64,000 nt of DNA, taken from assembly GCF_030035675.1 (NCBI RefSeq), contig NC_084486.1:64068730-64132729 (forward strand), read 5' to 3'. The notes beneath the pieces were generated by a model. The model worked only from the letters and a program-made list of their open reading frames with translations, did no database searches and was not told the DNA's origin. Positions 12,312 to 23,604 of the stretch are shown here, one piece after another. The translations under genes and the position numbers were made by a program. The stretch comes from Rhineura floridana. Its lineage: Eukaryota > Chordata > Lepidosauria > Squamata > Rhineuridae. Numbering within the stretch: position 1 is the first letter of the stretch; every line of letters begins with the position of its first letter.

Positions 12312-13195
12312 ACACCAGGAGAGGGGAACCTTTGTCAGCCTCAGGGCCACATTCCTTTGTGAGCAACCTTCCAGGGGCCACATGACAGTGGTGGGTGGGT
12401 CCAGAGCAAAAGTGAGCAGAGTAATGGATTTGTCTCTTACCTTTGCACAATTGTTGGCATTCCAGCCATACAAAAGGCAGAGATTTCTACACACATTCAC
12501 ACCCCTCTCCATCTTCTACTTGTTAGAAGTGGGGCAAGAACAACTCCTGTTTGAGTTCTTTTGTTTGTATTCCAGAAGGAAGATACAGTTAGGGTCCCCC
12601 AGCTGGCTAGGCTTGCCCACCTTTACCTGTGCTATTTTCTACCTAATTTTCTTCTGTTGTAAACTGATATGCCCAAGGAAGCTTATCTACCCATCCTTCC
12701 TTTGTCTTTTTCTTTGACTGTCTGAGAAGAGAGGAGACATCTTTGTCTTTGCTCTCTGTCCTGAGCCTTGAGGGCAATACCCAAGTCTGGGCATTGACCC
12801 TCCAACTTATTTAGTTAGACCTAAGTATGCCTTTCCTATCTACTATGTATTTCTATTAATAAAGCAGCTTTTCTTATTTTACTAAGTCTTAAGTCCCAGT
12901 GATCTAAATGCAGGGTAAAAGTCTGCTAGGTAGGTAAATACACATACTGGCACACACACAGCTCAGACTGCTGAAGATCTCTGCATATATATACAAATTT
13001 CCATAACACCATCCAGGCCAGCAAAAGGCATGATCCCGGTTCAAGAACCATTCCAGCCAGGCAAAAGCATTCAGATATGGTGCAGACCAGAGCTGGTGGG
13101 GGATGTGGCATGAAGAGGGGGGGTGGCTCATGGAGAGTCCCAACAGCCAGACAGATAGACATGAAGGGCTGCATTTAGCCCCAAGGCCTGAGGGT
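12312..13195. mobile_element. hAT-like MITE split by a copia LTR
   Basis: The left part (12312-12530) begins GGGGAACCTTTGTCAGCCTC and the right part (about 13009-13195) ends GGCCTGAGGGTCCCC, which are inverted relatives. The inner segment is related to the copy at 8047-8345. The LTR at 12531-13008 separates the two parts and is therefore younger. Confidence 0.5.
12531..13008 (+). mobile_element. Solo Ty1/copia LTR (type A)
   Basis: Starts TGTTAGAAGTGGGGC and runs through AATAAAGCAGCTTTTC and GGGTAAAAGTCTGC to an ATAACA end near 13008. The order of blocks matches the LTR attached to copia coding sequence at 32799. No clean duplication was found at the ends. Confidence 0.65.
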
Positions 13196-13352
13196 CCCCA
13201 TCTCTGACAAACACTATCAACCCTAGTGGGAGCTCCCCAGTCCCTCCTGGATTTCCCCCATAAATCAGTGTAAAAGCTTCTCTGCAACCAGTTTTATGTT
13301 CTACTTTACAAGGCAGTTGTGCAAGGAAGGGCGGAACTCCTAGCCCTCCCCT

Positions 13353-13819
13353 TGTTGGAATGGTGGGAATGCACCTTGAATTGGATTTGCATGTCTGAAG
13401 GGAGACAGAGAGGAATCCTTCAGGTTACTAGCCTGTCTCTGTCTCTGTTGCTCATCTGCTAATCTTCCTTCCTATAAACTGCTACTCTTAGGGATGCCAA
13501 ACCACCCCTTCCAACTCTCCTTCCTGCGTCTTCTCCACCTCTTCAAGAGAGGAGACATCTTTGCTTTGTCTCTCTCACCTGCAGCAGGAGGTCAAAGATC
13601 GCGCCAGATCCTTGCACCTCCAACATAGCTAGTTAGTCAGAACTAAAATCCATTTCCTATCTATGATGTATTTGTTTCAATAAAGTAAACTTTTCTTGTT
13701 TTCATCAAGTCTGAAGCCTCAGTGATTGTAGCAGAGTACAAGTCTGCTCCTTTGCAGGTAAAGACACTCCCTCTCCGCCTCAGTTTGCACCGCTGATCTA
13801 AAATCTAACTCTGCTAACA
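13353..13819 (+). mobile_element. Solo Ty1/copia LTR with CCCCT duplication
   Basis: Begins TGTTGGAATGG, ends CTGCTAACA, length 467 bp, and is flanked by CCCCT on both sides (13348-13352 and 13820-13824). It contains the AATAAAGTAAACTTTTC poly(A) zone. It belongs to the older subfamily together with 4297 and 6494. Confidence 0.8.
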
Positions 13820-13824
13820 CCCCT

Positions 13825-14265
13825 TCCTTTACAATAACCACCAGCAGCCTGGTTCCAGTCTGATTGCAGCTCAGATGGAGCCCCTCTCTTTGGAACAGGC
13901 TCATCTTGGCCCCAAATGTTTCCCAGGGCTTAACAAACCAATGCCCTTCTTCCAGATGCTACAGTCACTTTTTTTCATATGGTTCATATGATTCCACATC
14001 TCCCTGTCCTGCATTATGTCCACTTTAGATGTTAAGCTTTCAGGCAAGGTAATCTCTGTAGTGCTATGTGACAGTGTACACCTATGTCTGTGTTGTGCTT
14101 CTACTGTAACCCACCCCTTGTCTTTGGAAGGGTGCAGGGAATTATGAAACAGCTGAACAATCTGCCACCATGCCTTTTGAGCCACTAAATAAATATTATT
14201 TGGGAGAAGACTCCTTTTTTATATTTTTCAGAGCATCCCACCTATAACTTCTCAGGTGGCTCCTC
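13825..14265. other. Intergenic DNA without recognised features
   Basis: No gene or repeat was recognised between the LTR ending at 13819 and the palindromic repeat beginning near 14271. Confidence 0.35.
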
Positions 14266-14270
14266 TCCAG

Positions 14271-14842
14271 CACAATCCTGTGCATGTTTTCTCAGTCTTA
14301 AGTCTCACTGTGTTCAGTGGGGTTTACTTTGTTATGTAAATTTGTATATATATTAGCAGAGATTGTCAATGGTCTGAAATGTGTGTGTGCCAGTGTGTGC
14401 GTTTACCTAAGTGGCAGGCTTTTACCCTGCATTTAGATCACTAAGACTCAGCAAAATAAGAAAAGCTACTTTATTTATAGAAATACATAGTAGATAGGAA
14501 AGGCATACCTAGTTCTAACTAAGTTGGAGGCACAACGCGCAGACGTGGGAGTTTCCCTCATGGCTCAGGAGAGAGAGAGAGCAGAGACAAAGGTGTCTCG
14601 GACAGTCGAAGAAGAGAAGAAAGAGAAAGGGCGGAAGGAGGAGGGGCAGATAAGCTTCCCTGATCATATCAGTCTAAAGACAAAGGAAGTCAGTCAGAGC
14701 ATCACAGGTAAAGGTAGTCAAGCCTAGCCATCTGGAGGACCCTAACTCTATCTCCTTTCTGGAACACAAACAAAAGGACAAAACAGGAGTTGCTCTTGCC
14801 CCACTTCCAACATACTTCTCATAAGTTTGTTTTGGATTGCAG
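14271..14842. repeat. Palindromic MITE split by an LTR
   Basis: The left half starts CACAATCCTGTGCATG and the right half ends TGGATTGCAG, the two arms of the window's common palindrome of about 85 bp (consensus arms TGCAATCCTAAGCA and its inverse). The LTR at 14330-14812 lies between them. Confidence 0.6.
14330..14812 (-). mobile_element. Solo Ty1/copia LTR with TACTT duplication
   Basis: Reads as a type-A LTR on the minus strand: its start, TGTTGGAAGTGGGGC, is at 14812 and its other end at 14330. TACTT flanks it (14325-14329 and 14813-14817). Length 483 bp. It is inserted in a palindromic MITE. Confidence 0.8.
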
Positions 14843-14919
14843 TCTTACTATCTATCCACAGAGTAATCATACACTTATTAAAGACAGATTGATGTAGGCT
14901 ATAGGGATATCTTCTACAG

Positions 14920-15315
14920 CAGGGATTCTCAAATGGTGCGCCACAGCACACTGGTGCGCCGCAATAGGTGGCTAGGTGTGCCGTGAATATTATGAAAGTA
15001 TATTTTAAAAATGAGAAGAAACCCATTTGTATAGAGATTTATTACATCCATGATCAATTAATAGCTAGGCTAGGCCCTTAGGGTAACAGTTATTATTGTA
15101 CACAGCTAGCAAGCAAAAAACATCAAGCTCATGTCTCACATGACCATGCTTAATTTATTAAAATAAGGTAAGTAATAGTTTTCTATAGTTTAAGTTATTT
15201 TTATTCATAGTTTAAAATATATTAATATATTTTCAATTTTGTACATGAAGTGTGGCAGAAAAGTTTTATCTGTTTTACAGTGCGCCGCGAACCAAAAAAA
15301 GTTTGAGAACCACTG
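14920..15315. mobile_element. hAT MITE with 8-bp duplication
   Basis: Ends CAGGGATTCTCAAA and TTTGAGAACCACTG are inverted repeats in the CAG...CTG style. The flanking 8-bp repeat TTCTACAG (14912-14919 and 15316-15323) is perfect, the hallmark of hAT insertion. The interior (396 bp in all) is AT-rich with no transposase, so the element is non-autonomous. Confidence 0.85.
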
Positions 15316-15323
15316 TTCTACAG

Positions 15324-16103
15324 CATGGATGGGCAGACTTCAGGGATGAGGAATCTCCTTAAAAAAATAATAATCACAAAATCCACCAACTGGAACCTAA
15401 TCCAAAAGAATCAAATGATTCTGGATCGAGGAATTTGATCTGAGTACCAGAACTGAATAGAGCTCACAGTCTTCACACATACAAATAAATACCCCATTTA
15501 TTCATTTCAGCAGGATGTGTTTGAATCAAGAAGGCTACCACTAAAATCAATTATAATTCCTTCCAACTACACCAGTTGTAATGCAACTGTACACAGAAAT
15601 CTGGAATATAGCTTTTTTTTTAACAAATTTAATTATAAAAAAGGTGTAAAGAGAGTCAAGCCCACAATTCATTTATTGGAAATGGAGTTTGAACTATTGG
15701 AATTCAAACTTTCAGGATAATATTCAATCATCTGTTTTGTTTGAATTTAAAATGATGTGAAGTGCTGATAATTACTTGATGTTTTCTTGTTTCCATATTC
15801 CTTATTTGCTATTTAGAAAAAAATGTATAAAATTATAACTATTGATCTATGGCATGATTTGATAACTTTATGTACATAGTAGAGTTGTCATTTCTTTTAA
15901 AATGAATCATCATCATAATCTTCACTGAAAGGGGCTTCTGTATAGCCAGCTAGATGCTAGGGAGATTGGACACACAAGGGACTTTTTTTCCCATGGAGGT
16001 TGCCTCTAGTCATGCAGGGAAAAAATATATCTGTTGAGCTTTTGGCTTCTACATAACTATTAAAAGTGCAGAAGCCCTAAGTACCTCCTATCATTGGTCA
16101 TTC
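15324..16103. other. AT-rich intergenic DNA
   Basis: No gene was recognised. At 15945-16070 there is a fragment of the MITE family with the ACTATTAAAAGTGCAGAAGC block, also seen at 16349-17596, 22356-22526 and 25051-25500. Confidence 0.4.
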
Positions 16104-16116
16104 TAGTAGTGTTATG

Positions 16117-16326
16117 GGGAGAGCCAGTGTGTTATAGTGGTTAAGGTGTTGGACTATGACCTGGGAGACCAGGGTTCAAATCCCCACACAGCCATGCAAC
16201 TCACTGGGCCAGTCACTGCCTCTCAGCCTCAGAGGAAGGCAATCGTAAACCCCCTCTGAACACCGCTTACCATGAAAACCGTCTTCATAGGGTCGAGAGT
16301 GACTTGAAGCCAGCACATTTACATTT
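16117..16326 (+). mobile_element. Sauria-type SINE
   Basis: The tRNA-like head has the A-box region TAGTGGTTAAGGTGTTGG and the B box GGTTCAAATCC. The tail has CCATGAAAACC and a GGGTCG...GACTTGAAG segment like the end of Bov-B LINEs, which defines Sauria SINEs. A 13-bp duplication TAGTAGT(G/A)TTATG flanks it (16104-16116 and 16327-16339). Confidence 0.85.
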
Positions 16327-16534
16327 TAGTAGTATTATGAGGGTGAGACTAGGGTGGCCAGATGCAAAAGAGGACCAATTTCAAAAATTAGGCAGGGCAG
16401 GTGTGGCTAGAGTCTCCTCTTTTACAGCAGCCTACCTTGCTAGATCCTGCCACCCTCCAGAGGAATGTCCCCTGAAGTGGGGCAGCAGGCAAGAGAAGCA
16501 ATCTCAGCAGAAGTTGCTTGTCATGCCAACTACA

Positions 16535-17549
16535 TGTTGGAAGTGTGGCAAGAGCAACTCCTATTTGGTTTTCTACATTCCTAAGGAGAGATAGAGAGAG
16601 GGTCCTCCAGCTGGCTAGCATGCCTATCCTTTCTGTGTTTGTGTCTTCCTTCCCTTGTACACAGATACTCTCAGGGAGGTGACCTCACTTCCATCCTCTC
16701 CTTCCTTTTTCTTCTCAGACCAGCTGATGGAGAGCAGACATCTTTGTCTTTGTTCCTCTCCCCTGAAGCATGAGGGCAAACACCAAGCCTGGCCATTGCG
16801 CCTCCAACGTAAGTTAGCTAAAGACTACAGCCTTTCCTACCAAGTATTTATTTCTATGAATAAGGTGTTGGAAGTGGGGCAAGAGCAACTCCTGTTTTGT
16901 TCTTTTGTTTGTGCTCCAGAAGGGAGATAGAGTTAGGGTCCTCCAGATGGCTAGGCTTGTTTACCTTTACCTGTGATGCTCTGACTGACTTCCTTCTGTC
17001 TCTAGACTGTTATGTCTTTAGGGGAGCTTACCTGCCCCTCTTCATTCCGCCCTTTCCACTCCTTTCCTTCTCCCACTGTCTGGGAGAGAGGAGACATTCC
17101 TTTGTCTCTGCTCTCTCCTAGCATGGGGCTAACTCCCGCACCTGGGCATTATGCCTCCAACTTAGTTAGTTAGAACTAGGTTTGCCTTTCTTACAATGTA
17201 TTTCTGTAAATAAAGTAGCTTTTCTTATTTTATTAAGTCTCAAGTCTCAGTGATGCTGAAGCAGGGTAAAAGCCTGCTTTCTTAGGTAAATGCACACACA
17301 CGCTTGCACACTTGCATTTCAATATCTGCTGTTACTCTGCTGCTGTGGTGTTGCTTTAAACTAAATTAAGAACACAAATTACACACAGCACGACATAAGG
17401 TAGTCTTTTCTTATTTTGAAACAAGTCCAAAGTCTCAATGATTCAAAGCATGGTAAAAGCTTTCTTTCTTTCAGGTAAACCACACACACTCTGCATAGAA
17501 ACCCTGGGCCAATTACACTAAACTAAACTCTGCTGATTTACCCTTAACG
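16535..17549 (+). mobile_element. Outer Ty1/copia LTR of a nested pair
   Basis: Begins TGTTGGAAGTGTGGC and is flanked by CTACA (16530-16534 and 17550-17554). A second LTR splits it after its ATGAATAAGG block; the remainder resumes at 17396 with TAAGGTAGTCTTTTC. It closely resembles the copia 3' LTR at 32799-33299. Confidence 0.75.
16866..17395 (+). mobile_element. Inner Ty1/copia LTR with TAAGG duplication
   Basis: A 530-bp LTR, TGTTGGAAGTGGGGC to GCACGACA, flanked by TAAGG on both sides (16861-16865 and 17396-17400). It has AATAAAGTAGCTTTTC. It is very similar to the copies at 28817-29354 and 53749-54263, so this subfamily was active more recently than the LTR it interrupts. Confidence 0.85.
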
Positions 17550-17599
17550 CTACACTACTCCCCACAGTATCCTCTTTCATATCTGGCCACCCTGGATGG

Positions 17600-19959
17600 A
17601 ACCCAATGGTCTTTGAGGTTTGACCCTCTACTGCCTCTAGTGGTGGAGGATCCAGGAAAGGAACGGGGAAAGCAGACGCTGATAAACTATCCGGTATTTA
17701 TATGCTAGACGGTCCTGTTCAGCTGAGCCCGAAGATAATGGCCTAAATTAGAGCACATTCAGAAGGCAGAGCTTTTTCTGGCTGAGAGGTCAAGAGCCTG
17801 CAAGTGACATGTACTGACTTGGAAGTCAAATCCCCTCTTTTTGAAAAATAAAAATCAATGGCGCTTACTTCTGCGTCAACCTGACTCGTATTGGCCTGCG
17901 GAAGTCTCTCCTTGGGCTGCTTTCCCCCAGAAGATTAACTCCTTTTGGGTCTGGGAGGGAGCCAGTCTCTGGCTTCTTCTGATCTGCCAAGGAACGGGCG
18001 AGTTAAAGCGAGGCATATGCTCTGGCAGGTCAGGAGGAGCCCTGGTTGAAATGGTTGATATATTGGGCCTGGCGAAGGGGTGGAGGAGAATTTACAACCG
18101 GGGCAGACAGGGCGTGAAATCTGCCCTGTCAGAGCTAAATGGGTGCATTTGATACACACCCGTTTCGGCCTAAAGTTGTTAAATGGTCACATCTGTCAGG
18201 AAGGGGGAGAGGAAAAAAGAGGGAGGGAGAGAGAGAGTGGGAAGAGCCGACACTGAAATCGGAGCGGCTTTTGCTGACGCCCTTTATGGATGCCTCGAAA
18301 TCCTCGTCCTCACCAAGGAGCCTTTTTACTCTAGGCTGGGGATCGCCTTTGCTTTCACCCAGGGCGGAAAAGTCTCCTGCAGCCTTTTGCTGAGGACTCT
18401 GGGCTGATCAGTAGCGGGAGCCCAATCCACGCGAGCGAGAGGATGACCCCGGAATCTGTGGCTCGATGAATGATGATTTTCATTTGGGGCCAACGCCTTC
18501 CTCCTTCCCCGGCTCTGGGGCGCTGGCACTTAGGAGCTGCTAAGCAGAGAGGTCCCGGGGCAGACGCCAGCCTGGCAGTCAAAGTCTCTGTCACCTACAA
18601 GCTTTGCACCCTAACAGTAGAGTGGGTGGAAAGGGGGGAGCGGGTCCTGCCCGTGTTCAGGATGATGATGATGATGATTTATGTTCCAGAATTGAGCCTC
18701 TCTCTCCTTTGAAAGGTTCCCCGATGGGGTGAGAGACTTGTTCCAGTGAAGTCACTGATCCCCGCTGCCTTTGTCCAGGCAGAGCTGCCTGGGCGCCTTC
18801 CCGTGCTGTACAGGGTAAGGAAGACCCCATTGCGGGAGTCAGTTTCAAGGCACAAGACTGCCTTCCAGTAATATTGACGGTTGCATTGGGTGGCTGATCG
18901 CCCAGACTTGAATCATAATGGTCAGCAGCCTTTTTTAAAAAAAAAAACAGTGCCAGCCATACTTGAAAGTAAGACTCATTGATCTCAGTGGGGTTTATTC
19001 CCGAGTAAATGGGTACAGAATTGCAGCTTTTGGTTTGTGAAGTTTTATTGTCACGGCGGTTTCTTTCCTTCTCAAGGCCCTGTGGTTAGCGGTGGGGGCC
19101 CACAGCTGCCTGAGAAATGGCAGAGTAAAGCGGCTTATCGTGCAAGCGACGCCTCTCTTCTGCCCGACGAGTCCATGTGCAGGAGCCCTCTCCAGTTCAG
19201 CATCTGGGCAACCTGGTGTCACGTGGTGCATATCCCGGAATCCTCCTCTGAGTTTGTTTAGTTAGTGGTCCCAGGGCAGAGCCACTTTTTGAAGTAAGGG
19301 AAGTAATGAGCATTACTATCTAAAAAGAGGTGTGTGGGCGTGGGGGGGTGCACCCGCAGGGGTCTCTGTAAGACCATTAAGGCCAGACTCTGACATTACA
19401 TACCTGCGCTACAAACTAAGCAGGGCTGAGTCTGATAATCGGTGTGTAGATGGTAGCACCCGCTTGGAGCTCCATCGAAGGCAGGAGAGATATAAAAATG
19501 TCGTAAGTAATATCCATTAGGCTCGTCACCGCATCACAGTAGTCAATTCCTCCCCTTCAGCAGGTACAGGGGGCTGAAGCATCAGCAGAAGTCGCCATCT
19601 TATCCATGCCCCCTGATCCCGCTTATTTTCAAGTTAATAGTATAACCGGGAAAGGCATTCTCTGCGTGCCCAGAGGCATTCTCGCTATTAACTTGAAAAG
19701 GAACTCTAGCATTTTAAAGCAAGTTTCTTGGCTGAGCCCCCTCCAGTTCTAACTAAGCCTTTTTGAGGATTCACTAGATTTCCACGGACCCCTTTTCATC
19801 TCTTTTCACAGAGAGACTGGAAATAGGAAGCAGAATTAAGAAAGGAAGAGCCACCACCCCAGGCAGAAGGGGACACTTTCGAGTCGAGATCTGAAGATTA
19901 GACGCAGGTTCAGTTCTTCAAGTGGCCCCGAGCAAGCTTTCAAAGGCTCCCTAATAAAA
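17600..19959. other. Repeat-poor non-coding island
   Basis: Mostly single-copy sequence with CpGs. One palindromic MITE remnant lies at 18966-19025. I searched by eye for a second homeobox (the [11 protein letters not shown] segment) on both strands and found none. Open frames here lack known motifs. Confidence 0.45.
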
Positions 19960-20366
19960 AATGATCTCCCCAGCTTTTGCGGCGCTTGGAAAATAGGCTT
20001 GTTGAGAGCCTGTAATATCGAGAGCAGGTCTCTCTCTCCCCCCCCTTTGAAATGACAGATGAAGTCATAAACAAGTTTGATCTCCGAATCAAGCTTCGAT
20101 AAATATTAAACACAGTCTCCCCCCCCTCGCGCGCCCCCCTTTTGCCACGTGTGGATTATGATATATGGAGCGTCCAAACTTTAAAATAAGGAAATACCAG
20201 AGAAAATGATCTCAATAAATTTTCTAAGTATAAACGTTGATTATGTTTCGATTTTCATTCAAGAGGCTATGCTGCCCGATTTTTGGTGCAAATGACATCT
20301 CGCAATAGGCTTGTGGGAAGGGGGAGAGGGATGGGAAAAGCGAGGAAGGCTCCCTATTTTGAGAGA

Positions 20367-20410
<44 letters not shown>

Positions 20411-20835
20411 GCGCTCTAGCGGTGTACAATTTATGTAATCTGTGGCTAGAAAATGAATTGTGTAATTTATTGGAAAACAGAAAAGTCAGGCAGATTGGAT
20501 CAGCATAGCCTATCCGAGGCTCCCCTATCCATCAAGTTCCAATTAACAACCTAACCAGAGAGCTTTAATGTGTTTCCAATCTAGTGGCCTGATAGACTCA
20601 TCAATTCCTCGGGGAGAAATTAAGAAAATCGACCGCCCCTTGGCGTTGTAGTGTCATTCCTTTCTGCAACTATATGTCAAATTAAAAACACAATTAAAAT
20701 TTAAACTGTTTCAATCAGAAGGTGCCCCGCAACCTATGTTTCACTTAATAGAACTTTGATGAAAATCTGATGCTTCCACTCCATCATGAATGCGGCTGGA
20801 GTTTAGGAGAGCCAGAGATCCCTCGGATTTGTTTT
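19960..20835. promoter_or_regulatory. Candidate conserved enhancer block
   Basis: About 870 bp of AT-rich, repeat-free sequence broken only by a GA run. It holds many homeodomain-like sites: TTTAATGTG, CCAATTAACAACC near 20539, AATTAAAAACACAATTAAAATTT near 20680 (described, not quoted in full), ACTCATCAATTCC and GTTTCAATCAG. It also has TGATGAAGTC-type and GATAAATATT sites. This is how enhancers of developmental homeobox genes look. Conservation is inferred, not shown. Confidence 0.45.
20361..20412 (+). repeat. GA microsatellite
   Basis: Runs of GAGAGA with single GGG interruptions. It sits between the two halves of the enhancer-like block. Confidence 0.9.
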
Positions 20836-21009
20836 AAATATGAGAGTTGAGCAGAGACCAGGTGGCCAAACCTGAGCAATACAGGCGGGGAGAGGAGGAG
20901 AATGCCGTCCAGAGGGATGCTGCCGAAGCGCACCCTCCTTTACTTACCCTACCCACGCGATCCTATCTGCTTCTTCTTTTTTTAGTACGGATGGTTTCAA
21001 GCCCTCACT

Positions 21010-21151
21010 GTATTCATGGAGAGGGTGGGGTCCTCTCCACGTGTTGGAGGACTCCATCTCACCTCATTCGTGACGATTGGCCATGCTGGCTAAGACAAAT
21101 GGTAGGGTTGGAGTTCAGCAACACCCGGAGAGCCGCAGCGTCCCCATCCCA
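21010..21151. repeat. Palindromic MITE remnant next to an LTR
   Basis: The ACGATTGGCCATGCTGGCT and GGAGTTCAGCAACACCCGG blocks are degraded forms of the common hAT-like palindrome (ACTACAACTCCCATCA family). Its right side is cut by the LTR that begins at 21152. Confidence 0.4.
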
Positions 21152-21665
21152 TGTCGGAATTTCTCTATTGAGATGCGTAGCAGAGTTGCGAAGCGCTGCG
21201 GAACGGAGAGTATTGAGCGAGCTTAGTGTGTGTGTGTTTGAATCTTTGCTAAGATTCTACCTTCCCTGCAAATTAGTCAGACAGAGACTTTAAGCTTTAA
21301 AATAAGAAACAACTACTTTATTCTGGAAGTACATACTTGATAGGAAAAGAGTTCTATATCTAGCTAACTAGCTATGCTGGAGCAACGAGCACTGGTCCCA
21401 GTACTCGCCCTCATCCTGGTTGAGAGGAGAGACAAAGAGAAGATGTCTGCTCCCCTCTTGAGAGAAAGAGAACACTGAGAAAGGCAGGAAGGAACTGGGA
21501 TCAACATTCCTTTGCTTATCAGCCTAGCAGGAAGGGGAGAGACTCAGAGGATCAAAGGGATAGGTATAGCCTCAACCAGCAAGAGGTCTAGCTCTCTAGC
21601 TACCCTTATTAACCTCATAAAGCCTCAACCCACCAAGTTGGAGTTGAACCTCATACATTCCAACA
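21152..21665 (-). mobile_element. Solo Ty1/copia LTR (type B), TCCCA duplication
   Basis: A 514-bp minus-strand LTR. Its start, TGTTGGAATGTATGAGG, is at 21665 and it ends in ATTCCGACA at 21152. TCCCA flanks it (21147-21151 and 21666-21670). It is nearly identical to the copy at 35562-36050, so both are relatively young. Confidence 0.85.
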
Positions 21666-21670
21666 TCCCA

Positions 21671-22355
21671 CACATCCAGCTAAACACGTCCAGTTGGCTC
21701 CTATGTGTGTTGACTCAGGAGTCAGCAACGGCACCAGGAAAAGAAAATTAGGGGTGGGGGCACAGGCACCAGAAAAAATGGGGGGGGTGGAGCACAGAAG
21801 AGGCAAAGTATATTTCTAAGCGGGCAAAATATACTAGGTGGGGAGCGAGCTCCTTGTTTGCAAGGCGCTTGCCCCTCTTTGGCACCGCCCCTGTCAGGAG
21901 TGACTCCCACTGAATTTAATGAGCCTCCTCCCCATGTGAGGGTGGAAAGCCTTGCAATCTTACTGCTTGCTGTTTCTATCACAAGTACGGACTAGAACCC
22001 CGTTCTGTGTATGGGAAACCTGAAATGGGGATGTGGGTGGGGATCCCCCATTGTCCACTCTTTAGCCAAGCCATAGTTAAAGGGTAACTCTCCCGACTCT
22101 GTGATGTGGTGCTGACCACCTTAATCTATAAGGGGACTGAGCAGACAATGTCCCATTGAATTCAGTGCAGTTTCGTCAGGAGCAAAAATGTACAGAATCG
22201 CAGGGTTAGGGCTGCTTAGACAAAAGACCTAAACATCAAACTGTGACTGACTTCTCCCCATCCATGTTTTCAGTCCAGGGTTCTTCCACAAACGAGCCTC
22301 ATGAAATTGACTTTCATCTGCTTCCCTGTGTTGGAGGGGGCTAGGAGAGACGTTC
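21671..22355. other. Intergenic DNA with MITE remnants
   Basis: G-rich low-complexity sequence at 21750-21790. Degraded halves of the palindromic MITE lie near 21895-21935 and 22140-22205. No gene was recognised. Confidence 0.35.
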
Positions 22356-22526
22356 AGGGGTGGCCAGGTGTAAGTGAATTAATTTGACAATTGGTCATGC
22401 CAAAAAAGAAAAGAAAAAGGCAGTGCTTCTGCACCTTTAAGAGCTATACCTGCTCAAATTCCCCCTTTTACACAACTATTAAAAGTGCAGGAGCCTTGTC
22501 CTTTTTGCATCTGGCCATCCTAAGCC
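22356..22526. mobile_element. Short MITE with GGCCA termini
   Basis: Ends GGGGTGGCCAGGTGT and TTTGCATCTGGCCATCC are inverted repeats, and the interior carries AACTATTAAAAGTGCAGGAG. It is about 170 bp and uninterrupted, so it shows the unit length of the family that hosts the LTRs at 16349-17596. Confidence 0.6.
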
Positions 22527-22639
22527 TTTCTCTTGGGGGCATCCTTTAGCCTGGGCTACAGATCATCTATTTTGGGGACGACTATTTTAAAAGCACGGCC
22601 AGGATCCAAAGATCGTTTGCTACAGCGCCCTCAGCACTT

Positions 22640-22800
22640 AAACCTTATTTTTACTGCTTCCACTCCAATCCTATTAACATTCACATTTTAAGGTCCATAA
22701 TTAATGGAGTCATCGATTAATCGCCCCTATTTTCAGAGTCCTCCCAAAGGAGCCACCTACATCCTCCACTTTAATCTCAATGAAGGTTAAAAGCACAGAA
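22640..22800. promoter_or_regulatory. Small candidate regulatory element
   Basis: A repeat-free stretch with CCATAATTAATGG and ATCGATTAATCG, both homeodomain-type palindromes, followed by CACTTTAATCTC. It is isolated between transposons. Low certainty. Confidence 0.3.
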
Positions 22801-22910
22801 ATAGAAACAGGAGAGCAGGATCTGGTGGGTATAAATGCCAGAGATGGGTAGGAAATAAACTGGACTAACTCAGAACAGTCAGGGAAGGAAGGGTTTGAAA
22901 ACCTCCCTAC

Positions 22911-23369
22911 TGTTGGAAGTGTGGCAAAGCAACTTCTATGTGGTTGTCTTTGCATGCTTACGGGAGATAGAGAGAGGGTCCTCTAGCTGGCTAGGCTGCC
23001 TCACAATACTTGTGTTTCTCTGTCTGTCTTCCTTCCATTGTAAACTGATACTGTTCAGGAGCTGACCTTATTTCTATCTTCTTCCTTCCTTCTCCATCCA
23101 GCCAAGGGATAGAAGACATTTTGTCTTTGTGCCTCTCCTCTGTCATGGGGCAAATGTCCAAGCCTGGCCACTGCACCTCCAACTTAGAACTAGATTACCT
23201 TTCCTATCAAGTATGTATTTCTATAAATAAAGTAGCTTTTCTTGTTTTGTAAAATCTAAAGTCTCAGTGATTTGGATGCATGGTAAAAGCCTGCTCCTTT
23301 CAAGTAAATCATACATCATAGGTGGCTTAGCTCCACTGCATCTTAGTTAAATTCTCTGCTAGTGCAAAA
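22911..23369 (+). mobile_element. Solo Ty1/copia LTR (type A)
   Basis: Starts TGTTGGAAGTGTGGC, has AATAAAGTAGCTTTTC and GGTAAAAGCCTGC in the expected order, and ends near GTGCAAAACA. No clear end duplication. Confidence 0.7.
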
Positions 23370-23604
23370 CACTTGCAATATCTTCAAGGGAGACATTTCT
23401 ATTTTGCATTTCCAAGGGTTTGCAAAGCCCCATTTTTGTGGAACAGTGCAGGAACACAGCCCCCCTCCCAAACAAAACCCTCTTCACAAAATTTGTTCCA
23501 GACCAGATATTTTTGAGATCTTTCTTAGACAAACAAGTTTTGAGATTCAAAGAACTGCAGAATTTAGAAATGTCACTGTAATCCCTGCACTGTTTCAGGT
23601 CTCC

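Larger units (their letters stand above)
16349..17596. mobile_element. MITE with GGCCA termini hosting nested LTRs
   Basis: The left end AGGGTGGCCAGATGCAAAAG and the right end (17573-17596, TCTGGCCACCCT) are inverted repeats. The interior is interrupted by two nested copia LTRs. A short uninterrupted relative lies at 22356-22526. The superfamily is not established. Confidence 0.6.
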
